A stretch of 64,000 nucleotides of DNA from Pseudomaricurvus sp. HS19. GTDB lineage: Bacteria; Pseudomonadota; Gammaproteobacteria; Pseudomonadales; Cellvibrionaceae. The stretch is from positions 806,001 to 870,000 of the forward strand of contig NZ_WVVW01000001.1 in assembly GCF_009857815.1 (NCBI RefSeq). Reading direction: 5' to 3'. The translations under genes and the position numbers were made by a program. This document shows positions 8,939 through 17,946 of this stretch, one piece after another. A model generated the notes under the pieces. It saw nothing but the letters and a program-made list of their open reading frames with translations. It searched no databases and was not told the DNA's origin. Numbering within the stretch: the stretch's first letter is position 1; every line of letters starts with the position of its first letter.

Positions 8939-10546
8939 TCACATGCGGAAGACACCAAACTGCGTGTCCTCCAGCGGTTTATTGAGAGCCGCAGACAGGG
9001 CAAGTCCCAGGGTCATGCGGGTTTCCGCAGGATCGATCACGCCATCGTCCCACAGCCGTGCAGAGGCGTAGTACGGGTGTCCCTGCTGCTCATAGGTATC
9101 CAGGATCGGTTTTTTGTATTCAGCTTCCTCTGCCGGACTCCACTCGCCACCTTTTTTCTCAATCTGGTCGCGACGCAGTTGTGCCATCACGCCAGCGGCC
9201 TGTTCGCCGCCCATCACCGAGATGCGGGCATTGGGCCACATAAACAGGAAGCGTGGATCATAGGCACGACCGCACATGCCGTAGTTACCGGCACCAAATG
9301 AACCACCAATCAGGACCGTGAGCTTGGGCACCTTGGCGCAGGCCACTGCGGTTACCATCTTGGCACCGTGCTTGGCGATACCGCCGGATTCGTACTGGCG
9401 ACCCACCATAAAGCCGGTGATGTTCTGCAGGAAGACCAGTGGAATCTTGCGCTGGGCGCAGAGCTCGATAAAGTGCGCACCTTTTTGCGCTGACTCACCA
9501 AAGAGAATGCCGTTGTTGGCAACAATACCCACCGGGTAGCCGTAGATGCGGGCGAAGCCGGTGATCAGGGTGGTGCCATACAGGGCCTTGAACTCATCGA
9601 ATTCGGAGCCATCCACCACGCGGGCAATAACTTCACGCACATCGTAAGGCTGACGGGAGTCTTTCGGGATAATGCCGTAGATCTCTTTGGCGTCGTACAG
9701 GGGCTCCACCGGCTCGCGAATGTCGAGCCCCATGGGCTTCACACGATTAAGGCGCGCAATGCACTGGCGAGTGAGCTGCAATGCGTGGTGATCGTTCTGG
9801 GCGTAGTGGTCGGACACACCGGAGGTGCGACAGTGTACGTCGGCACCGCCAAGGTCTTCCGCACTCACCACTTCACCGGTGGCAGCTTTCACCAACGGCG
9901 GCCCCGCCAGGAAAATGGTGCCCTGCTCTTTAACGATAATGGACTCATCGGCCATGGCCGGCACGTAGGCGCCGCCGGCGGTACAGGAACCCATCACACA
10001 GGCGATCTGGGGAATATTCTGCGCCGACATGTTGGCCTGATTGAAGAAGATGCGGCCAAAGTGTTCGCGATCCGGGAACACTTCATCCTGGCGCGGCAGG
10101 TTGGCACCACCGGAATCCACCAGGTAGATACAGGGCAGATGGTTCTGCTCGGCAATGGTTTGGGCGCGGATGTGTTTTTTCACCGTCAGCGGGTAGTAGG
10201 AACCGCCTTTTACCGTGGCATCGTTGGCGACGATCATGCACTCGCGCCCTTCGACACGACCGATGCCGGCAATGATACCTGCGGCGGGAACATCTTCATC
10301 GTAGACGCCATGGGCGGCCAATTGGGAGAGTTCCAGGAACGGCGAGCCTGGATCAATCAGGTGATTGATGCGCTCACGGGGCAGCAGTTTGCCGCGGGAC
10401 TTGTGGCGGTTCTGGTACTCCTCGCCACCGCCAAGCTTTATCTCTTCAAGCTTCTGTCGCAGGTCATTCACCTGAGCCGCCATGTGCTCGGTGTTGACCG
10501 CGAACTCCTCACTGCGTGTATTCACTTTTGATTTTATGATGGCCAT
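8939..10546 (-). CDS. liuB: Methylcrotonyl-CoA carboxylase beta (carboxyltransferase) subunit
   Basis: This 535-residue carboxyltransferase subunit pairs with LiuD. It shows the biotin-dependent carboxyltransferase fold: [27 protein letters not shown], an [14 protein letters not shown] oxyanion motif, and [26 protein letters not shown] in the second half. It ends in the typical [22 protein letters not shown] tail. It is the first structural gene of the liu operon, starting 131 bases after the liuR stop. The usual first gene, liuA (isovaleryl-CoA dehydrogenase), is absent between liuR and liuB. Confidence 0.93.
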   Translation of the reverse strand: MAIIKSKVNTRSEEFAVNTEHMAAQVNDLRQKLEEIKLGGGEEYQNRHKSRGKLLPRERINHLIDPGSPFLELSQLAAHGVYDEDVPAAGIIAGIGRVEGRECMIVANDATVKGGSYYPLTVKKHIRAQTIAEQNHLPCIYLVDSGGANLPRQDEVFPDREHFGRIFFNQANMSAQNIPQIACVMGSCTAGGAYVPAMADESIIVKEQGTIFLAGPPLVKAATGEVVSAEDLGGADVHCRTSGVSDHYAQNDHHALQLTRQCIARLNRVKPMGLDIREPVEPLYDAKEIYGIIPKDSRQPYDVREVIARVVDGSEFDEFKALYGTTLITGFARIYGYPVGIVANNGILFGESAQKGAHFIELCAQRKIPLVFLQNITGFMVGRQYESGGIAKHGAKMVTAVACAKVPKLTVLIGGSFGAGNYGMCGRAYDPRFLFMWPNARISVMGGEQAAGVMAQLRRDQIEKKGGEWSPAEEAEYKKPILDTYEQQGHPYYASARLWDDGVIDPAETRMTLGLALSAALNKPLEDTQFGVFRM

Positions 10547-10677
10547 ATCGCTAATCCGTCAATGGGCGTTGTGATTCGGGCGTTTGTGAAAACGTGTTGT
10601 TATTGTTATCTGCAGTCGCCAGCCAGCGGTGACTGGGGGCTGAAATCCGGGTGTTACCTGCTGCGGCTCCAGCCGCT

Positions 10678-11058
10678 TCAGGCCTCTTCTGCGGCAATGG
10701 CGTCGAGGCAGTTTTTCTCCGCCTCACCCAGGTCCACCATCATCACTTCGATGTCGTGCAGCTGCTGCTCAAGATGCGCCTGCTTTTCGCGGATTTTCGC
10801 CAGCAGGGATTGCAGCTGGTCCGAGTTGCCGTGCTCCGGGTCATACATCTCGATGATGGAACGGCTCTCTTCCAGGGTGAATCCCAGTCGCTTGCCGCGC
10901 AGGATCAGCTTCAGCTTGGTGCGCTCTGCCGGCGTATAGATCCTTGAATTGCCGCTGCGCTGCGGCGCCAGCAACCCCTTCTCTTCGTAGAAACGGATGG
11001 TGCGGGTTGTGATGTCGAACTCGGCTGCAAGGTCCGAAATAGAGTATTCAGTCGCCAT
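10678..11058 (-). CDS. liuR: MerR family regulator of leucine/isovalerate catabolism
   Basis: This 126-residue MerR-type activator has the N-terminal HTH (TEYSISDLAAEFDITTRTIRFYEEKGLLAPQR), RIYTPAERTKLKLILRGKRLGF and a C-terminal coiled coil (QSLLAKIREKQAHLEQQLHDIEVMM). LiuR is the regulator of branched-chain acyl-CoA catabolism in many gammaproteobacteria and is encoded ahead of liu genes, as here. A 16-bp perfect palindrome of the expected LiuR type lies 50 bases upstream, which suggests autoregulation and control of the whole operon. Confidence 0.9.
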   Translation of the reverse strand: MATEYSISDLAAEFDITTRTIRFYEEKGLLAPQRSGNSRIYTPAERTKLKLILRGKRLGFTLEESRSIIEMYDPEHGNSDQLQSLLAKIREKQAHLEQQLHDIEVMMVDLGEAEKNCLDAIAAEEA

Positions 11059-11107
11059 TGGGTGTGATGCCCTCAGCTATTTTTATTGTCCCTGATGCTA
11101 TCTGCCG

Positions 11108-11123
11108 TTGACGTTAACGTCAA
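11108..11123. promoter_or_regulatory. LiuR operator palindrome
   Basis: TTGACGTTAACGTCAA is a perfect 16-bp inverted repeat 50 bases before the liuR start. It closely resembles the LiuR consensus known from gammaproteobacteria (a palindrome centred on ACGTTAACGT). Confidence 0.8.
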
Positions 11124-11181
11124 CCTGATCTCAGAGACTGAGACGCTCGATATGTTTTCTTGTAAGGCTTTCTGAAACAGA

Positions 11182-11204
11182 AAGCCCCTGATATTCAGGG
11201 GCTT
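11182..11204. terminator. Stem-loop after the Rieske oxygenase gene
   Basis: AAGCCCCTGA and TCAGGGGCTT pair perfectly over a three-base loop. On the minus strand the stem is followed by TCTGTTTC, a weak T-rich tail. It lies 30 bases past the stop of the Rieske oxygenase gene, isolating it from liuR. Confidence 0.7.
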
Positions 11205-11233
11205 ATAGTACTTAGCTAAGAGAAAGCTTAAGA

Positions 11234-12595
11234 TCAGTCAATTTTCTCAGGCTGACCGGATCCCATGTATTTGGCGAGGTTACGGTGCAGGCTGATCACG
11301 GCACCCTCGGCTTTGGGATTGGGGATATTGCCGCGATAGAGGCCATTTCGCATACCCGCCTGCACCGCTGCCATGTTGGAGAAATCCTGGTTGATCACCG
11401 GGCCGAAATCCTCGGCACAGGGCTCACCCCTCACCCACTCAGTCGCCGGCTCCTGTCCAGCCGGGAACAACTCCAGGGCAGCCACTTCAAAGATGCACTT
11501 GTTGGGGTTGTAGCCGCTGGGACGAGCGGTGTAGCAGAGCGCATTGTTAACCGCATGCCCAATCTGGGCATTGGGGAACAGCTGCCAGGCGGTACCACTA
11601 CGGGCTACGTGATCGGACGGGACCTCCGGCCAGAACACACCCCGCTCCGCATCCAGGCCGCGGGCGCGCTCGTGCCAGTACTTCAGCACCTCGCCGGGGG
11701 TAGCTGTTTCCGGTAACTCGTCCACCAGGCGCTCGGCCGCGTCGATCAGGGTATCCGTGGTTACAGCATTGACCGTTTCCCGAATAAACTTCTGCATCTC
11801 GGCGGTGGCAACACGGGGATCCCCACCGGCACCGAGGCGCAACTTGCCCTGGTTCTCTTCTTCACCTTCCGGCGCATCGTAGCCGATATTGCTGTGCTTG
11901 CCCTGGGCTTTCGCCCAGCCCTTGTGTGCACCAAAGGCCATGAATTCCGGGTGCGTCGCCATGATGTGGTAGGTCTCATCAAAGGCTTCCAGGGCCACTT
12001 TCCAGTTACAGTCAAACTCCACAAACTTGCGCCACTTGTAGCGCATATTCTCCAGCTGGAATGGGTCCAGCATGGACGCCGCCGGCTCCAGATAGTCACG
12101 CAGGGGTTCACAGTTTGGATCCAGGTTGATCCAGATAAAGCCGCCCCAGGTGTCCACGTTCACTTTGGCCAGCTGGGTGCGCTCATCGGTGAGGGTGTCC
12201 TGCCACTCTTCCTTGGCAAGGATGAAGGCGCATTTGCCGTCAGGGTTAAAACTCCAGCCATGAAAGCCGCAGACAAACTTGTGCTGCTTGCCCTTGGCGT
12301 TACGACAACCCGCAGGCGTGTCCACCAGGCGGCGACCACGGTGGGTACAGACGTTGGCGTGAGCACGGATCTCGTCAGGGCCGCTGCGTACAATCAGCAC
12401 GGAATCGTCGAGGATATCGTAGGTGATGTAGTTACCCACCTCGGGGATGTCCTCTACCCTGCCCGCCTGCAGCCACACCTTGCGCCACAGATTGTCGCGC
12501 TCACGGTGCACATACTCCTCGGAGATGTACGCCTCGACGGGAATGATGGACGGCTCCATGCGCTCACCGGCGCCGGGGGTCTGCTGCTCACTCAT
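11234..12595 (-). CDS. Rieske non-heme iron oxygenase, large (alpha) subunit
   Basis: This oxygenase large subunit (~453 residues) probably hydroxylates a ring or alkyl carbon of the cluster's substrate. The Rieske [2Fe-2S] ligands are in VCTHRGRRL and VCGFHGWSF. The catalytic iron site is in EAFDETYHIMATHPEFMAF. The upstream in-frame ATG at 12700 lacks a ribosome site. AGAGGAAG precedes the ATG at 12595, giving the start chosen (MSEQQ). No beta subunit, ferredoxin or reductase gene is adjacent, so electron supply must come from elsewhere. A terminator follows. The substrate is unknown. Confidence 0.88.
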   Translation of the reverse strand: MSEQQTPGAGERMEPSIIPVEAYISEEYVHRERDNLWRKVWLQAGRVEDIPEVGNYITYDILDDSVLIVRSGPDEIRAHANVCTHRGRRLVDTPAGCRNAKGKQHKFVCGFHGWSFNPDGKCAFILAKEEWQDTLTDERTQLAKVNVDTWGGFIWINLDPNCEPLRDYLEPAASMLDPFQLENMRYKWRKFVEFDCNWKVALEAFDETYHIMATHPEFMAFGAHKGWAKAQGKHSNIGYDAPEGEEENQGKLRLGAGGDPRVATAEMQKFIRETVNAVTTDTLIDAAERLVDELPETATPGEVLKYWHERARGLDAERGVFWPEVPSDHVARSGTAWQLFPNAQIGHAVNNALCYTARPSGYNPNKCIFEVAALELFPAGQEPATEWVRGEPCAEDFGPVINQDFSNMAAVQAGMRNGLYRGNIPNPKAEGAVISLHRNLAKYMGSGQPEKID

Positions 12596-12902
12596 CGCTC
12601 TTCCTCTCTCTGTTGTTATTGCCGCCAGATGACTGCGGCTAAATTTCAGCGTCGGCCCGCAGCTGTTGTCCGTATTTTTGGAAATATCCTTTACGTACAA
12701 CAGCGAGTACCGGCACCAGCGCTCTTATGGGGCAAGAATGCAACAATGGTGATCAATAGTGGCTGACCCAGATCAAAAGAAAACGCCTTAGGAAGGCGGA
12801 AATCGAACACTGGTGTCCAATTGATGTCCGGACTAATCAGCAGATAAGTAGAGACTTGTGAGGCACCCGCTGCCGGTAGCCGGCAGCGGGCAAGCGGGTT
12901 AC
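12596..12902. other. Intergenic region, Rieske oxygenase to TonB receptor
   Basis: This is the promoter region for the Rieske gene and the 3' side of the receptor gene. A strong hairpin CCCGCTGCCGG/CCGGCAGCGGG at 12866-12890 lies just past the receptor stop. It lacks a T-run on the minus strand, so its role as a terminator is uncertain. No further gene is supported. Confidence 0.5.
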
Positions 12903-15143
12903 TCAAAGAGAGTAATTGAACGAGAGGCCAACCTCCCTTGGACGGGCATAGGCGGCAGTAAAGCCCTGGGCACTGGAGAAACCGTGGGCGATATAGTCCT
13001 CGTTGGTGAGGTTTCGACCATACAACCCGATACGCAGGCCACCATGGAAGCGGTAACCGGCCTGGGCACTGAGGGTGTAGTACTCCGGCTGCTCAATGAC
13101 GTGGTAGATGTCGTGATACACCTTGCTGGAATAGCTGAGGGTGGTGCTGGCATCCAGCCCGCCACTTTCCAGCTCACGCTCATACAGCAGGGAGACATTG
13201 CCGGTGAACTCCGGCGCCCGGATCAGCCGTTCGCCGGTGGCATCGTACTCGAACTGCTGGAAGGTGCCATTGGCGTTGCGATCTGTGCCATAGGCCGCCG
13301 CGTCCGGGAAATCCCGGTATTCAGCTTCCGGCACCCAGGAGGCGGCTGCCCTCAGGCTCAGTTCCGGTATCAGCTGTACCGATCCGTCGAGGTCGAGACC
13401 ATAGATGCGCACCGGGCCCGTGTTCTGCACAAATACCGCCGAGCCGGTAAAGCCCTGCTCCTGTTTGTTCTTGTAGTCGTAGTAGAAGAGCGCGGCGTTG
13501 AACACCAGGTCGGCAGAGGCGTACTTCATCCCCAGCTCATAGGCGTTGTTCTCTTCCGGATCGACCTTTTGGTACGGCGGATTACTGGCGCCGTTGTCGA
13601 CACCGCTAAGACCGCTCTTCTCCCCTTCCGAATAGGAGGCGTAGACGTTCATGTCCGGGGTGAGGTCGTACTGCACCGTCAGCCTAGGCACAAAGCTGGT
13701 AAAGGTCTCGTCCCTTTCAATCTGCACCGGGAAGACAATACTGTCTTCATGGGGCTCGTAGGTGTAACGGCCGCCAATGATCACCGTCAGGTCATCCGTG
13801 GGGTCTATCTGCACCTCACCATAGGCCGCATAGGAGGTGATATCGAAACGGGTATTTTTCACTGGTGAGCCGCCGGGAATCAGGGTCTCCTGCACGGCGG
13901 TGTCGGTACTGGATTTCTGGTGATAATAGAAAAGCCCCGCGGTGTAGGTGAGGATACCGAACTGCTCAGAGGCAAAATTGAACTCCTGGGAAACCGCCTT
14001 GTTGGTTGCCAGGTAGGTGTAATCGATACAGGCAAAGGTGGCAATACAGCTGGGATCGGAGACTGAGTGCGGTAGCGCGGTTTCGTTGTAGACCTCGGTA
14101 TCGTGGTAGGCGGTGATAGAGGTCAGAGAGCCCAAGCCTTCCATGTTGAATCGGATATTGGCGCTGCCACCACTGCTCTTCACCGTTGCATCATTGAAAT
14201 CGTTGCCCAGGCCGGTGTCATAACCGGTATGCCAGGCCTTATCCGGCACGATGGAGTTGGGGTGTTGGGACGAGACCACCAGCCCATCCACTGGCGTCTG
14301 GGATTGCAGTCCTTCGTCATTGTGCTTCAGGTAAAACGCACTGATGACCGCCTTCACTGCATCACTCGGTTCAACCAATAATTTTACCCGGGCATTGGAG
14401 CGGGTAATGGTCCCATACTCTTCGCCATTGGCGACGTTGGTGAGGAAGCCATCGGTTGTGTCGTAGCCACCGGAAACGCTTACCGCCATCAGGTCATCCA
14501 CCACGCCAGTGCTGGCAAACGCGCGGGTGGCGTAATGCGGAGAGCTGCGGGAGTCGCCATCACCGGTGTAGTAGCCAGTCTCCAGTGTCACGTCAGCGGA
14601 CGGCTCGTAGGTAGGATCCTTGGTGAACACCCGTATCGCGCCGCCCACGGAGTTGCGTCCGAACAGTGTCCCCTGCGGCCCCTTCAATACCTCCACCCGG
14701 GAGACGTCCGGCAGGTTGGCACCCAGCAGGTTACCCTGGCTGTAATAGACATCGTCCACATACAACGCATTGGGGTTTTCACTGCCGTTGGTACTCACGC
14801 CCGTGGACAAACCGCGAATAGCCGGTTGGCTGAGGTTGCCGACACCACCAAAGGTGAGACCCGGAACCACATTCTGCAGGTCAAACATATTGGTAACGCC
14901 ACTCTGTATCAGTTGCTTGTCAGAGAGTGCCGTCAACGTCAGTGGCACATCCTGCAGCCGCTGCTCGCGACGCTGTGCGGTGACCACTACCTCTTCGATG
15001 GCGCCCCTCGCAGATTCGCTGGCCTGGGCCATAGCCACGGGAGCAGCCAAAGTTGCAGACAGTGCTGCCACCAATGGAAGCACAGCCAAGTCACGGTAAC
15101 GATTACACGCATTGGAATAATATATAGGGAGTTTGCTGCCCAT
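12903..15143 (-). CDS. TonB-dependent outer-membrane receptor
   Basis: This 746-residue TonB-dependent receptor has a Sec signal (hydrophobic stretch about 20-38 ending AMAQA). A TonB box-like segment EEVVVTAQRREQ follows. The plug domain (about 55-165) has VPLTLTALSDKQL, NVVPGLTF and RVEVLKGPQGTLFGRNSVGGAI. A 22-strand barrel ends in aromatic-terminated GLSFNYSL. AGGAGG precedes the ATG. The sequence type resembles receptors of Sphingomonas and Halieaceae that accompany catabolic genes rather than siderophore receptors. Uptake of the substrate handled by the neighbouring Rieske, SDR and CoA-pathway enzymes is the likely role, by inference from position. Confidence 0.92.
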   Translation of the reverse strand: MGSKLPIYYSNACNRYRDLAVLPLVAALSATLAAPVAMAQASESARGAIEEVVVTAQRREQRLQDVPLTLTALSDKQLIQSGVTNMFDLQNVVPGLTFGGVGNLSQPAIRGLSTGVSTNGSENPNALYVDDVYYSQGNLLGANLPDVSRVEVLKGPQGTLFGRNSVGGAIRVFTKDPTYEPSADVTLETGYYTGDGDSRSSPHYATRAFASTGVVDDLMAVSVSGGYDTTDGFLTNVANGEEYGTITRSNARVKLLVEPSDAVKAVISAFYLKHNDEGLQSQTPVDGLVVSSQHPNSIVPDKAWHTGYDTGLGNDFNDATVKSSGGSANIRFNMEGLGSLTSITAYHDTEVYNETALPHSVSDPSCIATFACIDYTYLATNKAVSQEFNFASEQFGILTYTAGLFYYHQKSSTDTAVQETLIPGGSPVKNTRFDITSYAAYGEVQIDPTDDLTVIIGGRYTYEPHEDSIVFPVQIERDETFTSFVPRLTVQYDLTPDMNVYASYSEGEKSGLSGVDNGASNPPYQKVDPEENNAYELGMKYASADLVFNAALFYYDYKNKQEQGFTGSAVFVQNTGPVRIYGLDLDGSVQLIPELSLRAAASWVPEAEYRDFPDAAAYGTDRNANGTFQQFEYDATGERLIRAPEFTGNVSLLYERELESGGLDASTTLSYSSKVYHDIYHVIEQPEYYTLSAQAGYRFHGGLRIGLYGRNLTNEDYIAHGFSSAQGFTAAYARPREVGLSFNYSL

Positions 15144-15536
15144 GAAGACCTCCTGTCGTCTTTCTGGAATACGTTATTTTTATCGTGTACAGCATATAAG
15201 TGTTGCCAACATCTGCGGCGTTCCTTATCACCGCGCGTCAGCCATCGGAGCAGGGTCAGGCGCAGAGTTAGTGCAGGCAACAGAAAAAAGTATACAGACT
15301 GCTTTGTCGCCAGCTCAGTAGCTACGGGGTCTTGTGTGACAAAGTTATGTTGGGAATTGTTAAGCAGGAAGGAAGAAACAGCGACGGCGAGCGCACTGAA
15401 AACTAAATACGGGGAATTATCTGCAATGACTGAAGGAGTATTTGAGAACGGGAGAGACTACGGCTGAAAGTGCGGGAAAGAATCCAGGCGGCCATCAGTG
15501 GCCACCTGGAATCAGGGCTGTCGCGCCTGAACTAAT
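15144..15536. other. Intergenic region, TonB receptor to SDR
   Basis: This 393-base stretch contains the receptor promoter region. A hairpin CCAGGCGGCCA/TGGCCACCTGG at 15484-15509, with ATTCTTTC after it on the minus strand, probably terminates the SDR gene. I see no coding sequence or operator I can name. Confidence 0.5.
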
Positions 15537-16457
15537 TCAGGACTTGGAGCCCTTAACCGCCATGGCAAAGCTGTTACGAATATGGTCGACGTGGGCAGCA
15601 GGTACCACCGGCAGGATCCATGGATTGGTGGTATCGCCAATCTTCTCCAGCTGCGTCTCCACATCGTCGATGGTCCACTCGGGCTGGTAAACACCTTCGG
15701 TTTCACCGATAAACGCCTTGGCCACACGACCGGCGATGGAAACAAACATTTCGCCAGAGACCGAGCAGGATTCGTGGGACAACCAGCCCACCACCGGCGC
15801 CACCAGCTCCGGCCCCATGGGCGGATAAGCGGAAACGTCGATACCTTCAGCCATACGGGTTACCGCGCCAGGAACGATCAGGTTGCAGGTCACATTGTGC
15901 TCGGCACCTTCCAGCGCGGCAACGTTACACAGACCGATCATGCCCGCTTTCGATACGCCGTAGTTCACGACTTTGTGGTTGCCGTAGAGACCACCGATGG
16001 AGGACGTCAGCACAATGCGGCCATACCCGGCATCGCACATCAGCGGCATGGCGGGCTTAACCACATGGAAAGCACCCTTCAGGTGTACATCCAGTACCGA
16101 GTTGAAATCCTCATAGCTCATGTCACGGATCAGAGCTGGACGCACATTGCCGGCGTTGTGAATGAGGATGTCAATTCGGCCCCAGGTGTTGATAGCAGCA
16201 TTGATAATGGCCTGCCCACCTTCAGGAGTGGCTACGCTATCGGTATTGGCAATGGCTTCACCGCCAGCGGCGATAATTTCATTAACCACTTCCTGGGCCG
16301 GGCCAACGTCCACACCATCGCCCTGCAAGCTGCCACCCAGGTCGTTTACCACTACCTTGGCACCCTTGGCACCCAGCAACAGTGCGTAAGCCTTACCCAG
16401 GCCGCGACCGGCACCGGTAATAACCGCTACCTGACCATCAAATCGTTTCTCGGACAT
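15537..16457 (-). CDS. Short-chain dehydrogenase, 3-hydroxyacyl-CoA dehydrogenase type
   Basis: This Rossmann-fold SDR of 306 residues has VAVITGAGRGLGKAYALLL (NAD-binding TGxxxGxG), VVVNDLGGS, a DILIHNAGNVR motif and the catalytic YGVSKAG block. NDLGGS is typical of the dehydrogenase unit of peroxisomal multifunctional enzyme 2 (17-beta-HSD type 4), which oxidises (3R)-hydroxyacyl-CoA. This matches the hotdog dehydratase encoded just upstream at 16571-17743. An in-frame ATG lies 12 codons earlier, but CTGGAGAG before the ATG at 16457 fits that start better. Confidence 0.87.
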   Translation of the reverse strand: MSEKRFDGQVAVITGAGRGLGKAYALLLGAKGAKVVVNDLGGSLQGDGVDVGPAQEVVNEIIAAGGEAIANTDSVATPEGGQAIINAAINTWGRIDILIHNAGNVRPALIRDMSYEDFNSVLDVHLKGAFHVVKPAMPLMCDAGYGRIVLTSSIGGLYGNHKVVNYGVSKAGMIGLCNVAALEGAEHNVTCNLIVPGAVTRMAEGIDVSAYPPMGPELVAPVVGWLSHESCSVSGEMFVSIAGRVAKAFIGETEGVYQPEWTIDDVETQLEKIGDTTNPWILPVVPAAHVDHIRNSFAMAVKGSKS

Positions 16458-16514
16458 GTTCACTCTCCAGAAAAGTCGGGCCTTGTACAACACCCGAATG
16501 AAAACCTGTTATGC

Positions 16515-16543
16515 AAAAACGGCGGCCTGTAGCCGCCGTTTTT
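16515..16543 (-). terminator. Terminator between dehydratase and SDR genes
   Basis: AAAAACGGCGGC pairs with GCCGCCGTTTTT over a five-base loop. This strong symmetrical hairpin lies 28 bases past the dehydratase stop, so the SDR at 15537-16457 probably has its own promoter or depends on read-through. Confidence 0.88.
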
Positions 16544-16570
16544 GGGGTCACTGAAATCAGCGTGCCTTAC

Positions 16571-17743
16571 TTATTTGGTAGGCAGCTCGATCTCAGCTTT
16601 AGCGGTGGCAATGGTGACACCAAGCTGGGTTTTCAGCTTCACGTCTACCTGCACCAGGTTGCGGCCCTGCTCATCAGTCATCTTGTCGACGATGCTTGAG
16701 GTCATGAAGGTCGCATCACCGGTCAGTGCCGGTGCACGGTAGGAAGTGTTGCAGTGTACAACCATGCCCCACTCGCCGGCCCAGCCACCCAGGTAATCCA
16801 GTACCCAGGCGCCCATGGATGCACCGTAGCCGTAGGCACGTGGCATACCGATCATACGGGCGTAACGTGGGAACAGGTGGCCACGGGAAGGACCGAAGTA
16901 AGCACCATCGGTCCACTCGGGGTTGTCACGCTCCATCACCGGGTCATTCTCGTGACCGGCCATCTCCTTGGTGAAGCCCAGGGCTTCCATGTCGATGCCA
17001 GGACGGTGTGTACCACCCCAGATGGTGAACAGGTAAGCGCGCCACTCGGTGGTGAGGCTGGCAATGCTGTGCGGGCCGATTACACGCACCGGCAGTTCGT
17101 CGCCCACATTGCAATCATCCCAGTAACGCTTGCCGTGACCCAGGTCGTGCATCATCTTGATGTATTCGTACTTCTGGTCTTCCAGCTTCTTCAGGTCCTC
17201 GTCAGTCCACTCGGGATCTGCCATGTCGGACTCTTTCGGCGCACCACCCATCTCCAGTGCCGCTTCGGCGCTGTAACGGATCGCTGTGGAACGCTGCTTG
17301 GCGATGAAGTCACCGTCCTGGTTGTAGTAGTTGTTGTCGCCGCGCTGGAAGCAGGTCGGGCCCGCAAAGCCGGTCTCTTTTACCACGTAGTCGTAAGGAA
17401 TTTTTTCGTTGGTAATCATATCACCGCCGAAAATCTTTGGACCGTAGAACCACCACTCATCACCACCGAACAGCAGGTGGGACTCAGGGATGCGACCCAC
17501 ACAGGCAGGACCGGCACCGTGGCCATCATCGCAGGAAACCGCGAAAGACTGCGGCGCTACCAGACGACCGTAACGGCCCTCTTTGGCAAAATCGTGATCG
17601 TAGTGCATCAGGTTGGGGTAGTGCATGGCCTGCACCCAACGACGGAAATCGTTGTTGTGCAGCGCTTCTTTCATGCGCGCCGGGGCAATCGGCTTACCCA
17701 TGTAGTTGTCCAGATCGGAACAATCCAGGATTACTTTGCTCAT
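16571..17743 (-). CDS. MaoC/FAS1-like acyl-CoA dehydratase (second copy)
   Basis: This 390-residue double-hotdog protein is paralogous to that at 634-1761. The N-terminal half has a MaoC/FAS1-like region with MHYDHDFAKEGRYGRLVAPQSF, FQRGDNNYYNQDGDFIAKQ and RSTAIRYS. The C-terminal half has DDCNVGDELPVRVIGPHSI, PRYARMIGMPRAYGYGASM and APALTGDATFMTSSIVDKM. It probably hydrates an enoyl-CoA or dehydrates a hydroxyacyl-CoA. It pairs with the MFE-2-like dehydrogenase that follows. Two diverged dehydratases in one island suggest two different acyl side chains or two steps of one route. Confidence 0.83.
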   Translation of the reverse strand: MSKVILDCSDLDNYMGKPIAPARMKEALHNNDFRRWVQAMHYPNLMHYDHDFAKEGRYGRLVAPQSFAVSCDDGHGAGPACVGRIPESHLLFGGDEWWFYGPKIFGGDMITNEKIPYDYVVKETGFAGPTCFQRGDNNYYNQDGDFIAKQRSTAIRYSAEAALEMGGAPKESDMADPEWTDEDLKKLEDQKYEYIKMMHDLGHGKRYWDDCNVGDELPVRVIGPHSIASLTTEWRAYLFTIWGGTHRPGIDMEALGFTKEMAGHENDPVMERDNPEWTDGAYFGPSRGHLFPRYARMIGMPRAYGYGASMGAWVLDYLGGWAGEWGMVVHCNTSYRAPALTGDATFMTSSIVDKMTDEQGRNLVQVDVKLKTQLGVTIATAKAEIELPTK

Positions 17744-17946
17744 GGCTAACTCCAGCTATCAAAGCGGTTAAGCGTCTGACTACAGACCTGGCAGGTACAA
17801 GTACAAGCCTCTGTAACCTCGTAAATTCCCGGTGCCTTGTGGCGCAAGGCGCACACCAACACCGGCGGTAATTCCAGGCATTCAGTTAAAGTTGATGACT
17901 TACAGGCCGGGCCTGTTGCCATCTACCTCACTGCCACCTTGTTGTA

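Noticed and set aside
12691-12906. 71-aa minus-strand ORF between the TonB receptor and the Rieske gene
   Set aside because: It spans the receptor hairpin and overlaps the upstream region of the Rieske gene; composition and start are not convincing.
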